From positions 3,348,001 through 3,412,000 of the forward strand of contig NC_016462.1 of NCBI RefSeq assembly GCF_000226115.1: 64,000 nt of DNA, in the 5' to 3' direction. The notes beneath the pieces were generated by a model. It was not told the DNA's origin, did not search any database, and saw only the letters and a program-made list of their open reading frames with translations. Of the stretch, positions 53,552 to 64,000 are shown piece by piece. The DNA is from Thermothielavioides terrestris NRRL 8126 (Eukaryota > Ascomycota > Sordariomycetes > Sordariales > Chaetomiaceae). Position numbers and translations under genes: made by a program. Each line of letters opens with the position of its first letter. Position 1 is the stretch's first letter.

Positions 53552-55419
53552 CAAGCGAATTGTCAAAAGGCGTGCAGGAGCTCATGGAACCGCGGCATCA
53601 TGTCTGCAACTGGGATCAATAACGGCACCGACAGTCGGAATCTTGACCTTGGGGCTGGATTTCTCGTCTTATTGTTAACTCATGGGGGTGAAGTCTTGCT
53701 TTGTTGCGCGAATGTTTCCTGCTTGGGCTGTTTTTGCGGGCTGGGACTGACGGGACACTCGATGTGGAGGGAGAAGATCAGGTAGAGAGGAGATCAGGTA
53801 GAGGACAACACGGCAATACTACGTTCGGTGACTCAGCTTCGTTTGAATGTGATCGTACCCGGCGGAATGTCTGGCCTTATGAGGTTGAGCCTTGCCGTGA
53901 CATCGCTGCTGCTCTCTTCTCTCTCCTGCCTACATCCGCAGGACCTCGGATGTGCTCAGGTAGCCTCATTGCTAGCAAACTTCAGAAAGAAAAGCAATCG
54001 AACGAGCAATGCGCCTCACAAAGATGAAGTGGAAGGAAAGAGAGGGAAGATGGATACTCGGGGACGAGAATCTTTGAGGTAGAAGTGCTACGGAAGCGAC
54101 CCAGGCTAAGTACTTCATTACTTTGGACAGCAGGGGTAATGATAGAGACCGGAAGAACCGTGACTGAAAGTTGACGAATCTAAGCTACCTGCACAAGAAG
54201 TAGGAAAGAGATGATTTGCGTGGTAGCTCGATCAGATACTAACCAACACAGTATGTTCATTGGACTCTGTCCCCAATCCCGACTTTAATAGAGGCATCAA
54301 CCCCATCGATTGCTCCTACAGCACACCGGCAAAGGGATGACACGGGTAGGTATCGAGGCTGGGAGGTGTTGGAATGTACGGGGAACCATGGGTATTTGGG
54401 TCCCTTTTGGGTGGGCAGCCTGGGCTCGAAGACGAATCATTGAACAACCTACAACCTCACAATCAATTCAGCCATTCTGCCCATTGCTTTCAGAGGTAAC
54501 TGCCTCGCACTGCGTGCCTACCTGAGAGTCTGGGCCTCTCCCGGTCGGCAAATTTGGTAAAACCAAGTTCCGATCCGACAGGCTGATTGCACCGCCGCCC
54601 CGCACAAACGACTCTTGTCGCAGCACCTCGCAGCTTGACCGAACAGCCTGACCATACGTGTTGTTCATGCTACAGAAGTTCATGCTACAGAACTGCCTGG
54701 ATCAGCGAGTTAGCTACCACGGCCTATTCAACTTGTCCGCCCTCGCAACCGAAATGGAGCCCAAGAAGCATGACTTTCTCCTTTCTCCCCTTCTCGCTTC
54801 CCTTCATGCGCCTCTGGTTCTTGGCCCTTTTGGCCCTTGAGCTTACATTCCCCGCGCTTTCAACGGTCTTGGCAGCCCTTGGTGACCCTTGGCGGTTCTT
54901 GGCACATCCTCTTTCGCTGCGGTCCAGACCTGTTCTGCAGCTAAAGGGCGCCCAAATCTATCTGCCGAACACTTTAATTTACAAACCTGCGGACGGTGAG
55001 AACAAATGAGGCCTGGTTGGTATTTCTTGGCCAACCAACCACGCAGGGAGCGTCCACATAGACAGCGGCTGACAGTCCCGGTCAAGTCTCGCCCAGCCGC
55101 GGGTTACGCTCAAGCCCTGTTGGGGACCATGGGGTTTCATCGAGTCCGTCTGCGAGTCCCACGGACTGACGGATGGATCCTGCCAACTGTCTGCATACAT
55201 ACAATGGGCGATGGTAACTGCATGAAGTGCTGTCACCGTTACACCGTCTCCCGCATTCTTATAGCCATCTTCAGCTGCCCCGGTCACCCCGAATACAACA
55301 CATGCTCCTCTCCCCGCTGTCCCGGCCAAAGCTCCTCATCCCGCCCCTCGTTTTCCCGCGGCAGCAACATCGTATCCCACTCGGTATCCTCGAGAAGACC
55401 CGGGTAGGCATCCGACGCA
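53552..55419. other. Intergenic 1.9 kb upstream of the MFS gene
   Basis: No credible gene. A short direct repeat TTCATGCTACAGAA occurs twice at about 54663-54692. Otherwise nothing is recognised. Confidence 0.5.
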
Positions 55420-57218
55420 ATGGACGGCGAAAAGGAGATTGGTGAGTGTCCGGCCTCGTCAACTCAAGGGCGGCTACTCGGCGAATAACGGCACCGAGAG
55501 TGCGGAATCGTGGTGCTAACAGCGGCCTCTGCAGCCCATCAGGTGGAGCAATCCCAGATCAACACGTCGTCCAAGGATGGCGAGCTGTCGGACGCCAGCG
55601 TGCCCGGCTCCTCGGAGCTCGAGTGGTCTGATGAGGAAGAGAGGGCGATCCGGCGCAAGATTGACTGGCACACGGTGCCGCTGGTGACGCTGCTGTACAT
55701 GCTCACCTTCCTCGACCGCATCAACATCGGCAACGCGCGCATCCAGGGCCTGGCCGCCGACCTCGACATGCTCGTCGGCGTGCGCTTCAACTGGGCGCTC
55801 TCCATCTTCTACATCGTCTACCTGCTCGTCGAGGTGCCCAGCAACATCCTGCTCAAGCGCATCGGCGGCCGCTTCTACCTGCCGCTGCTCGTCTGCGGCT
55901 TCGGGCTCGTGTCGCTGTGCACCGCCTTCGTGCGCAACTTCCAGGGCCTGATGGTCGCGCGCGTCTTCCTGGGCATCTTCGAGGGCGGCGCCATGCCGGG
56001 CATGGCCTTCTACCTCAGCTGCTTCTACAAGCGCAACGAGCTGCTGTTCCGCATGGGCATCTACGTCTCGGCCGCGTCCATCGCCGGCGCGTTCGGCGGC
56101 CTGCTGGCCACCGGCCTGTCGCGGGTGCCCGAGTGGGGGGCGGCGTCGGCGCGCATCCACACGTGGCGCAACATCTTCTTCTTCGAGGGCCTCGTCACCA
56201 TGCTCGTCGGCCTGGCGGCGCCCGTGTGGCTGCCGACGACGCCGGCGGACGCCTACTTCCTAACGCCGCGCCAGCGGCGCATCGCCGCCGAGCGCCTCGC
56301 CCGCGAGCACAAGGCCGACCCGGCCGAGAAGGTCACCTGGGAGGACGTGCGGCGGGGCATCTTCTGCATCCACAACTACACGTGTGCGCTCGGCTTCTTC
56401 CTCATCAACATCACCGTGCAGGGCCTGTCGGTGTTCATGCCCACCATCCTCAACGACCTCGGCTGGACCAACACCGACGCGCAGCTCTACTCGGTGCCGC
56501 CCTACGTGGCCGCGTGCCTGGTGGCCATCGCCGTGGCCTACCTCAGCGACAAGACGCACCAGCGCGGCGTCTGGCTGGCCGCCTTTTCGTGCCTGGCCAT
56601 CGTGGGCTTCGCCATCCTACGATGGGTCGAGAGGCCCAACCTCCGCTACATGGCCGTGTACTTTGTCACCGTGGGCGCCTTTCCCGGCGGGCCGGGCTTC
56701 CTCAGCTGGGCCATGAACAGTGCGTGTCTCTCTCTCTCTCCCTTTTGCATTGCATCTTCGGACACCCCCTGTGATTGACTGAGAACCGTCTCTAGATTCA
56801 GCCGGCCCCGCCGTCCGCGCGGTAACCTCGGGCTATGTGGTAACACTGGGCACCATCGGCGGCATCGTGGCGACGTAAGTCACTCACTCCGTTTGTCGCT
56901 CTCTCCCCGTACCCCAACCTCCCAGCAGGGCCAACCCTCTTCACCCCCACAGCAAAATATCCTCCCATCACGCTTACGCTCCTCCCCCGCAGATGGACCT
57001 ACGTGCAGGGCGACGCGCCCAAGTACTACACGGGCCACACGATCAACCTGGGCGGGCAGATCGCCGTCGTCGCGCTGACGCTGTTCGGCATCCTGTACTG
57101 CGCGCACGAGAACCGCGCGCGCGCCGCCGGCAGGCGCGACCACCGCCTCGACGGCCTGTCCGAGCGGGAGCAGCAGCGGCTCGGGAGCAGGCACCCGGTG
57201 TTTCGGTACTGGATTTGA
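55420..57218 (+). CDS. MFS transporter, anion:cation symporter (Dal5/allantoate permease) type
   Basis: Model: join(55420..55441, 55535..56719, 56796..56874, 56993..57218), 503 residues, introns of 93, 76 and 118 nt. The first exon is only eight codons (MDGEKEI plus a split codon) and is missed by ORF lists. A hydrophilic N-terminus precedes RRKIDWHTVPLVTLLYMLTFLDRINIGNAR, the family signature of Dal5-type carriers (D-R-x-N-I-G-N-A). About 12 TM segments follow, with GRFYLPLL, ARVFLGIFEGGAMPGMAFYL, and the central loop WLPTTPADAYFLTPRQRRIAAERL, then FLSWAMNNSAGPAVRAV across intron 2. It ends in a cytosolic tail with RYWI. Substrates of the family include allantoate, vitamins, organic acids and siderophore-like anions. 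None can be assigned. It leads a run of three same-strand genes (MFS, P450, SDR). Confidence 0.94.
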
Positions 57219-58120
57219 TGTTTCCGTGTTGGAACTCTTCTGTCTGATTTGGGGGTTGTGGGAAGAAAGGTTAAGCGGGTCCAGTGCTATTGTCGGCTGG
57301 TTGCCTCTTTGCCAGGGTTTCAAAGTTTGAAGGCAACATGATGTCGGGTGGTTGTTTGAAGAGGCGAGGGGTTGCTGGGCCGCTCGAGGGATATCCGATC
57401 ACTGCTTAAGGTACATAGGTCGAACACGTCCATGCTAGTCAACACAGTCAATGGGCCTTTGTGCAGCTGGCACAAGCCTATACGCTGGAATGAGATGTCA
57501 TGGCGGACAGGCCGCGGATGGGATGGGGAGGCGGCAGGAAAAGCCACAGGAACGGCCCTACACAACTGCAGTTGTAGGGTTAAGACAGAGGGTTGCAGTT
57601 AACTAAGTGTTAGCCTGTTTAGTGCATGCAGTCATCTCCTGGGGCAGGTTATACACGTGTCGTTGACAGCTCGGGCTGGCCTGCGCCACACACGGGCTTT
57701 GCAGGGCTTTCGACCAACAGACTCCGGGGGGGGAGGAGGGGGCGCCGCTTTGGTTGGCTTATGCTTGTTCCACTCATAATTCGGGGGCCGTTTGCTCAGA
57801 GTTGGGGGCGACTTGTGCCGTTGGCCGACGGCCCAAGCGGTCGGGGAATCCAGAGCACTCCCCTGCCACGGCTCAACTTATCTTCAGCCATGTTCCGCTC
57901 GCGACTCCAGAGGTAGCAGTCTCGCCAAAGGTTGTGTCTGGAGGGCAGCCACGCCCTGGTGATCTAGGATCTACGACGTCAGAAGCCGCGTTCAGTTCAA
58001 GCCCGGGCATTTTCGTCGGGCATTTTCGTCGGGCACTTTCGTCAGGCACTTCGTACTACTGCTGTGCTACTACTACAGATCTGATCTTGAGTTTAGCGGC
58101 CGGCAACCCGCCGTGGCGCC
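57219..58120. other. Intergenic between MFS and P450 genes
   Basis: About 900 bases, containing a 13-bp minisatellite (58005-58052) close to the P450 start. No gene is recognised. Confidence 0.5.
58005..58052. repeat. 13-bp tandem repeat in the P450 5' region
   Basis: Unit GGGCATTTTCGTC occurs exactly twice, then as GGGCACTTTCGTC and a partial AGGCACTTCGT. It ends about 70 bases before the start codon. Confidence 0.9.
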
Positions 58121-59795
58121 ATGGCTGTCGGGCTGACTGAAGATCGGCGCGTCGCCTCCGGGCAACTGGGGTCCGCCGGCACTGTTCTGGTGCTGCTGCT
58201 AGCCGTATGTCTTTTCGTTTCCGGCGTGTCGATCGATCGCTGGAAAGAACGGACAGAGAGTGGAAAACAACTAACCGCGCCAAACGCCGTATTAGTACCC
58301 CATCCTCCGGGCCGTGTACAACCTTTATTTCCACCCGCTGGCCAAGATCCCCGGCCCGCGCTCCTGGGCGGCCACCCGGCTGCCGTTCATCCGGGCGCTG
58401 CTCGGCGGCACCATCGTGCACGACATCCAGAAGCTGCACCGCCGCTACGGGCCGGTCCTGCGCATCGCCCCCGACGAGGTCACGTTTGCGAATGCCGAGG
58501 CATGGAACGACATCTTCCAGCCGCGGCCGGGCTGCCCGCAGTTCCTGAAGGACCCGACCTGGTGGAAGCCGCAGCCGGGCGTGCCGCAGTCGCTGGTCAA
58601 CGCCATCGACCCGGAGAACCACGCGCGGATGCGCAAGCTGCTGACGCCGGGCTTCACCCCGCGGGCGCTGCGGGGCCAGGAGCCGTTCCTGCACCGCTAC
58701 GTCGACCTGCTGGTTGACCGGCTGCGCGAGACGGTGCTGGCCGAGGCCGCGGCCGGGAAGGAGGCCGAGGTCGACATCGGGCCGTGGTTCAATTTCGCGG
58801 CGTTCGACATCTTCGGCGACCTGGGCTTCGGCGAGTCGTTCGACTGCCTGCAGAACTCGCGCTACCACCCGTGGATCGCGCTGCTCTTCAACAGCGTCAA
58901 GGCGGCCTCGTTCGTCGCCGCCGCCCGCTACTACCCCTGGATCGAGTACGCGCTCAAGAAGTGCATCCCGCCGTCGCTGCGCAAGATGCGGCGCGACCAC
59001 TACCAGCAGATCGCCGACAAGGTGCAGCGCCGCCTCAACTACGAGCTCGACCGGCCCGACATCATGTCGCACGTCATCAAGCAGGGCAGCCCCGCCGAGG
59101 GCGACCGCGACAAGATGTCGCTGGGCGAGATGAACGCGACCTTCATGGTGCTGACGACGGCGGGCAGCGAGACGACGGCCACCGCGCTGAGCGGGACCAT
59201 GAACTACCTGGTGCAGCACCCGGACGCGCTGGCCAGGCTGGCGCGGGAGGTGCGCGAGCGCTTCCCGACGGGGCCGGGCGAGATCACGCTCGACGCGCTG
59301 CGCGACCTGCCCTACCTCAACGCCGTCCTGACCGAAGGGCTCCGGCTGTGCACGCCGATCCCGTGGATGCTGCCGCGGCGGGTGCCCCCCGGCGGCGCCA
59401 CCGTGGGCGGCGTCTGGCTGCCCGGCAACACGGCCGTGTCGATCCAGGCGTACGCCCTGAACCGCGAGGCCCGCTACTTCCACCGGCCAGACTCGTTCCT
59501 GCCGGAGCGGTGGCTACCCGCGGCCGCGGCGGACCCGGAGTCGCCCTTCTTCGGCGACCAGCGGGACGCGCTGCACCCCTTCAGCCTCGGCCCGCGGTCC
59601 TGCCTGGGCCAGCACCTGGCGTGGGCCGAGATGCGGCTGATCTTGGCGAAGCTGCTGTGGACCTTCGATTTCAGCGCGCCGCAGGACCGCGCCAAGTGGC
59701 TGAAGTGGGAGGATCTGAGGACCTTTGCGCTGGTCGAGAAGCGGCCGATCGTGGTGAGGATGAGGCTCAGGCCGGAGGCGGCGGCACTGCAGTGA
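58121..59795 (+). CDS. Cytochrome P450 monooxygenase (CYP65-like)
   Basis: Model: join(58121..58204, 58296..59795), 527 residues. The 91-nt intron (GTATGT donor, TTAG acceptor, CTAAC branch) sits in the membrane anchor. The spliced N-terminus runs TVLVLLLA then YPILRAVYNLYFHPLAKIPGP, i.e. ER anchor plus proline hinge. P450 motifs are intact: I-helix AGSETT (about 317-322), ExxR as EGLR (about 375-378), PERW at about 397-400 region (LPERWLP), and heme loop FSLGPRSCLGQ with Cys464. A DPENHARMRKLLTPGFTPRAL block resembles CYP65/Tri11-type enzymes of fungal secondary metabolism. It lies between an MFS carrier and an SDR, all on the same strand. The substrate is unknown. Confidence 0.95.
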
Positions 59796-60489
59796 ACGAG
59801 ACGAACAACCTGGAGGTGGATTTTACCTAAGGCAGCATGCATGAACTTCGCATGCCGCGTGGTACGGCGCCGGTAATCGATGAGTTAATAGTTGGGGAAG
59901 TTGTTTTGTCCCAGTAATCCATAACTCGAGTCTCGCAGCTCGCAGGCGCGGACCGAAAAGCCACTGAGCGGAGTGACGCGACCCCGGAGACAGGCACCTG
60001 GCAGTCTGGAGCCAATTAGGCGGCATCAGACAAATTCTAGGTCACGGCCAATGCTCCGTCCCAGTGTGGTACTCACTGAGGCAGGGCTGCCTGTGCCTGG
60101 CGTGCAACACGGGCAGTGCGTCACAACCTGGAAGTTGTTTTGAAGGCAACTCTCGGCCTCCAACACGCCAGAAATTACCTTCTCCACCTGATTTTCCCAA
60201 TCGCTCCGCATCTGCCTTGCTGCTTGGGCTGGCACCACAGCAACCTTGAAGTGCCGAACGGCCCAGCAGTGACCGCTCTTTGTTGGACCCCAACGGGCAT
60301 GGATTATGGGCAATGGAGCCACACAGAGCGGTAGTTCTCCGCTGCTCAGTCACGCTTCCATGCCGTCCCTTCCTCCCGGTTTGGCCCCCACGCTTTGCCC
60401 AGCGCTTCCAAGAAACTTGAGCACTCCATAGCAACCTCGAATCGCCTGCTTGCTTGGCCAACGTCGCCAACATCACCAGTAATCCCAAC
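59796..60489. other. Intergenic between P450 and SDR genes
   Basis: About 690 bases with no recognised gene. It contains the SDR promoter. Confidence 0.5.
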
Positions 60490-61488
60490 ATGTTCCGCGC
60501 CCAGCTGTCGCAGTTCTTCCCGCCGAAGCCCTCCTTCACCGAGGCCGATGTCGCCCCGCAAGCCGGCCGCGTGTTCCTCGTGACGGGCGGCGCGTCGGGC
60601 ATCGGCCTCGCGCTCGCCGAGGTGCTGTACCGCAAGGGCGGCCGCGTCTACATCGCCGGCCGGTCCGAGGAGAAGGCGCAGCAAGCCATCCAGGCGATCC
60701 AGCGCGCCGTGCCCTCGTCGCCCGGCGGCAGCCTCGAGTTCCTGTACGTCGACCTCGCCGACCTCGGCACCATCAAGCCGGCGGTCGAGGCCTTCAAGGC
60801 CCGGGAGTCGCGCCTGGACGTGCTGTGGAACAACGCGGGCGTGTCGCAGCCGCCGGCCGGCAGCGTCTCGAAGCAGGGCACCGAGCTGCAGCTCGCCACC
60901 AACTGCCTCGGCCCGTTCCTGCTGACCGAGCTGCTGCTGCCGCTGCTGGAGGCCACCGCCGCGCGGGCCGCGCCCGCCTCGGTCCGCGTCGTCTGGACCA
61001 GCAGCCAGATGATGGAGCTGTCCACGCCGCCCGGCGCGCTCGTCATGGCCGAGCTGCACGCCCCGCCCGCCGACACCACCCGCAACTACGTCAACTCCAA
61101 GGTGGGCAACTACCTGCTCTCGGCCGAGCTCGCGCGCCGCCAGCAGTCCGCATCCTCCGCGTCTGCATCCGCGTCGCCCGTCATCAGCGTGTCCACCAAC
61201 CCGGGCGCCGCCTCGACCAACCTGTTCCGCCACACGCCCGCGCTCAAGTACCTGGCCTGGCCGCTGATGCACCCGCCGCGGCTGGCCGCGCTGACGCAGC
61301 TGTACGCGGGCCTGTCGGCGGACATCTCGGCGGACAGGAACGGCGCGTACGTGGTGCCGTGGGGCCGGCTCGCCGCGTTCCTCGGGCAGGACTTGCTCGA
61401 CGCCGCGAGGCGCAAGGAGGACGGCGGGACCGGCAGGGCGGCTGAGTTCTGGGACTTTTGCGTCGAGAAGACGCAGGGCTTTCGGTGA
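60490..61488 (+). CDS. Short-chain dehydrogenase/reductase (SDR)
   Basis: 332 residues, no intron, start at the ATG at 60490 (CAACATGTTC). The Rossmann cofactor loop is TGGASGIG (residues 32-39). NNAG is at 114-117, the catalytic Ser at 171 or 172 (VVWTSS), and the active-site Tyr200-x-x-x-Lys204 is in NYVNSKVGN. The GR at 57-58 after the second strand favours NADP(H). The C-terminal half contains STNPGAASTNLFRH and a WPLMHPPRLAAL segment, typical of classical SDRs that act on retinol-like or small lipophilic alcohols. Many fungal paralogues exist. Together with the P450 and MFS genes upstream it suggests oxidation of a small molecule. The true substrate cannot be read from the sequence. Confidence 0.94.
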   Translation: MFRAQLSQFFPPKPSFTEADVAPQAGRVFLVTGGASGIGLALAEVLYRKGGRVYIAGRSEEKAQQAIQAIQRAVPSSPGGSLEFLYVDLADLGTIKPAVEAFKARESRLDVLWNNAGVSQPPAGSVSKQGTELQLATNCLGPFLLTELLLPLLEATAARAAPASVRVVWTSSQMMELSTPPGALVMAELHAPPADTTRNYVNSKVGNYLLSAELARRQQSASSASASASPVISVSTNPGAASTNLFRHTPALKYLAWPLMHPPRLAALTQLYAGLSADISADRNGAYVVPWGRLAAFLGQDLLDAARRKEDGGTGRAAEFWDFCVEKTQGFR

Positions 61489-61908
61489 GGCTGGCGGCGG
61501 GCTGACAGCAAGGTCGTTGCGGGTTCGGATGTATGAACGTTGGCTTTTCATAGAGTCGTCTCATCATGAGTTACGATTTTGGTGTGGATCGGTTCTGCAT
61601 TTGCTTTCGCAGTTGAGGTAGCCCGTGTGGACTTGTAATACTCAACTTGCACAGATGAGCAGGTTGGTAACTCGGGGTTAAGTACTGGTCAGTCCACATA
61701 TTCATTCCCCCGTGGCCGTCCGCATGCTTGCGGCCTGATTCCGCCATTGTAGCGGCCTGTGTCCCATTCCACTCGCGGACAGGCTCGTTTCCGAGTCCGA
61801 CCGGCTCGGAATCCATCCGCCGCGGCTGCGCTCTCGCGCTTATCCTCCCACCAAACCACGCCCGACGACGCAAACAAAGTTGCAGCAGCCAAGGTGCGGC
61901 CCCCCCTC
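61489..61908. other. Intergenic, convergent 3' ends of SDR and RFC3
   Basis: 420 bases with no recognised feature. Confidence 0.5.
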
Positions 61909-63238
61909 TCAGCCCATCAACTCCACTCCGTTCCGCACCGCCCCGACCACCGCCGCCGTCTGTATCGCCTCGCTCGCGCCGCTCGACACCCTGTGCTCCA
62001 CGTCGGCCAGCGTCTCCAGCCACGTGATCATGACCTGCGGCTTCACCTCCAGCTTGACCAGCTCCTCCGACAGCGCGGTGATGATGTCGGCCAGCGCCAG
62101 CCCCTGCGCCGCCTTGAGCGTGTTGATGGTCGACAGGCAGGACGTGACGTCGCTCGTGCTCAGTAGCGTGCTGAGGATCTTCTTGATGGCGTCCGGCGGC
62201 GGCGCTGCCACGCAGTTGTAGATGGTCTCTGTTGTGATGGTCTCGCGGACGATGTCCTGTTCGGGGATCTTGGGGCCGTCGCGAGGTTGGAGCGGCGTGC
62301 CTAGTCATCCCGGTCAGTGTCTGGGTGCGCCGCTACTACCAACACAGCAGCAATTCACGGAGGAGACTCGGAAGGCTTGCTTACTGGATGCGTGACACGC
62401 CTGCAACACGTTCAGCGCGCGGCGCATGTCGCCCTTGCTTAGCCGCACCAGCGAGTCCACGGCGTCGGGCATGATCTTGACGCCCTCCTCCTCGATCACC
62501 TTGTCCACCAGGACGCGGATGTCCTGCTCATGCAGCGGGCTGAAGCGGAAGCGCGTGCACCGCGACAGCAGGGCGGGGCTGAGCTTGTGGGCGTAGTTGG
62601 CGATGATGCAGAAGCGCGTGTTGGCCGTGTACTTCTCCATGATGCGGCGGAGCGCCATCTGCGCAGTGTTGGTCATGGCGTCGGCCTCGTCGAGGATGAT
62701 GAGCTTGAACCCGGCGATGCCCGCCCGCGAGGCCGACGAGCCAGCGGTGAAGATCTGCTTGGTGGAGGCGAAGGTCTTGATGTGCTCGCGCACGACCTCG
62801 ATGCCGCGGTCGTCGGACGCGTTGAGCTCCAGCACCATCTGGCGCATGTTTTGGTGCCCGTAGATGCGGCGCGCGAGGGCGAGGATGGTGGACGTCTTGC
62901 CGGTGCCGGGGGGCCCGTAGAAGAGGAGGTGGGGGAGCCGGTTCGAGTCGACGAACTTGTTGATGGTGGCGAGGATGTCCTGGTGGCCCGAGACGTCGGA
63001 CAGCGAGACGGGGCGGTACTTCTCAACCCTGTGCACCGGGGACGGGGACGGCGGTCAGCACGTTGGTTTTTGCGGAATTGAGCGCAGCGGCTGGCGTTGC
63101 GCACCATGGCAGGCTGTCCTCGGCCTCGACGGGCAGGTTCGCGGCGCTGCGCTTGCCCTTGGCCGCGGTGTCGGATGAGAAGGTGATGTCCTTGGACGGC
63201 GGGACATCGATGTCCATCTCGTCGTCGAAGTCGGACAT
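61909..63238 (-). CDS. RFC3: Replication factor C subunit 3 (clamp loader)
   Basis: Model: complement(61909..62300, 62385..63028, 63105..63238), 389 residues, introns of 84 and 76 nt. It is a small RFC ATPase that helps load PCNA onto DNA (nucleus). A 45-residue N-terminal acidic extension (MSDFDDEMDIDVPPSKD) leads to LPWVEKYRPVSLSDVSGHQ, restored across intron 1. Walker A is GPPGTGKTS (83-91), Walker B IILDEADAM, and the SRC arginine-finger motif LLSRCTRFRF. Exon 3 starts TPLQPRDGPKIPEQDIVRET and covers the C-terminal collar domain with EVKPQVMITWLETLADVEHR. Yeast Rfc3 (human RFC5) is the best fit among the small subunits, but Rfc2 and Rfc4 are related. Confidence 0.95.
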
Positions 63239-64000
63239 TTTGCTGCATGCGCGGGGGATTTTGCTGTCCAGAGACTCGAAGGGTCGTGGTGGGCTGGCAA
63301 AAGTGGGCTGGCAAATTCGGTGATGCAATCACCAGCTCTGGAGCGACTAAACGCGGTTGACGCGTCTTCCAGGCTTGCAATTAAACTCTGCGCCACAGGC
63401 GCACTGTCGCTCCACGCAGCGCCACCACCAGCCGACCAGCAAACCACCTCAAATGATGACTAACCTGGCGCAGGCACGCCCTCTTTTATTTGGTGGTAGG
63501 TTACACAGCAAAGTACCTACAGATCACATTACTGGAGTTAATGTTCCCTGCTGGTATGTACAAAACGGAATCTTCGTGCCTGTTCCTCTGCTTTTCAATG
63601 CACGTAACTAACATCAAGGCCCTGCGAACAGCGAAGACAACAGCAATGGGGGCGGATACAGGCAGGATATGTGACTCTATAGTCTCTGACACCGAGGAAG
63701 AACAACCGTGAGTTTGCCCTTCATCGTGAGCGCATCGATGTGGATGCGACTGTGTGAATCGGTCTGAACTCTGAACTGAGCGGTGTTGGAAGGCACAGTG
63801 CGAAGCATCGGCAGGGTACCTACCTACCCAGATAGGCAGGTATGGGTATTTTAGGGCAGTCTGGGTTTCGGAGCTGGAGCAACCAACCAACCCAACCACC
63901 CACCACCAAACTAGGCACCTAACCTTCCTTACACAATCAAGTCAATCTGCCACTGTTCTTCGGCGGTGATGGGTCGAGGCGATGTCCAGCGGGCCTGAAG
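63239..64000. other. Upstream of RFC3 to the window edge
   Basis: About 760 bases with TACCTACC/AGATAGGCAGG-type short fungal repeats at 63820-63860 and a CCAACC run at 63885-63905. No gene is recognised. The next gene is probably beyond the window. Confidence 0.5.

Noticed and set aside
58056..59483. 475-codon minus-strand open frame
   Set aside because: Antisense to the P450, Arg/Ala/Gly-rich, no family resemblance; a by-product of GC3 bias.

Overview
This window reads as nuclear DNA of a filamentous ascomycete, most likely a member of the Sordariales (Neurospora/Chaetomiaceae type). Genes are GC-rich at third positions. Introns are short (mostly 57-155 nt) with GTRNGY donors, YAG acceptors and visible CTAAC-type branch sites. 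The proteins (fused tryptophan synthase, PRM1, DEAD helicase HAS1, mitochondrial bL28m, RFC3) match that group best. One 5.8-kb block is AT-rich, nearly free of CA/TG dinucleotides and full of TAG/TAA. That is the signature of repeat-induced point mutation (RIP), which occurs in these fungi. The species cannot be fixed from the sequence.

Layout. 0-10 kb: 3' end of a mitochondrial-type aspartate aminotransferase (+), a coiled-coil protein resembling augmin subunit HAUS4 (-), MRPL24/bL28m (+), the bifunctional tryptophan synthase trp-3 (-) with a perfect CPC1/GCN4 site upstream, and the cell-fusion protein PRM1 (-). 10-21 kb: an LRAT-fold small protein (+), an APH-type kinase-like protein (+), an intron-bearing tRNA-Glu(CTC) (-), a GFA-type zinc protein (+), HAS1 (-), an 832-bp non-autonomous hAT-like element with exact 8-bp target duplications, and a small cysteine-rich secreted protein (+). 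23-33 kb: 6-phosphofructo-2-kinase/fructose-2,6-bisphosphatase (+), a pepsin-like secreted aspartic protease (-) and a three-KH-domain RNA-binding protein (+). 34.6-40.8 kb: a RIP-destroyed Mutator-like (MULE) transposon with a recognisable dead transposase, tandem repeats and a conserved inverted sequence pair just outside it. 41-53.5 kb: a DUF829/PaxU-like hydrolase (+), a small Cys-rich conserved protein (-), a 584-bp MULE-type foldback MITE with a central palindrome, a 1239-residue low-complexity coiled-coil protein (-), an orphan first exon of a rhodopsin-domain membrane protein (+), a kinase-like protein (-) and a 76-residue small ORF (+). 55-61.5 kb: three co-oriented genes, a Dal5-type MFS transporter, a cytochrome P450 and a short-chain dehydrogenase, which could form a small catabolic or secondary-metabolic group. 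62-63.2 kb: replication factor C subunit RFC3 (-).

Most genes are single-copy housekeeping functions with no operon-like logic. Related functions sit side by side only in the MFS-P450-SDR run. The unusual material is the mobile DNA, in three states of decay (RIP-killed MULE, hAT MITE, MULE-like MITE), plus the orphan rhodopsin exon. Intron/exon models were built by hand from splice sites and reading frame. I saw no CRISPR array, rRNA gene, virus-like gene or toxin gene, and no clearly new biological system.
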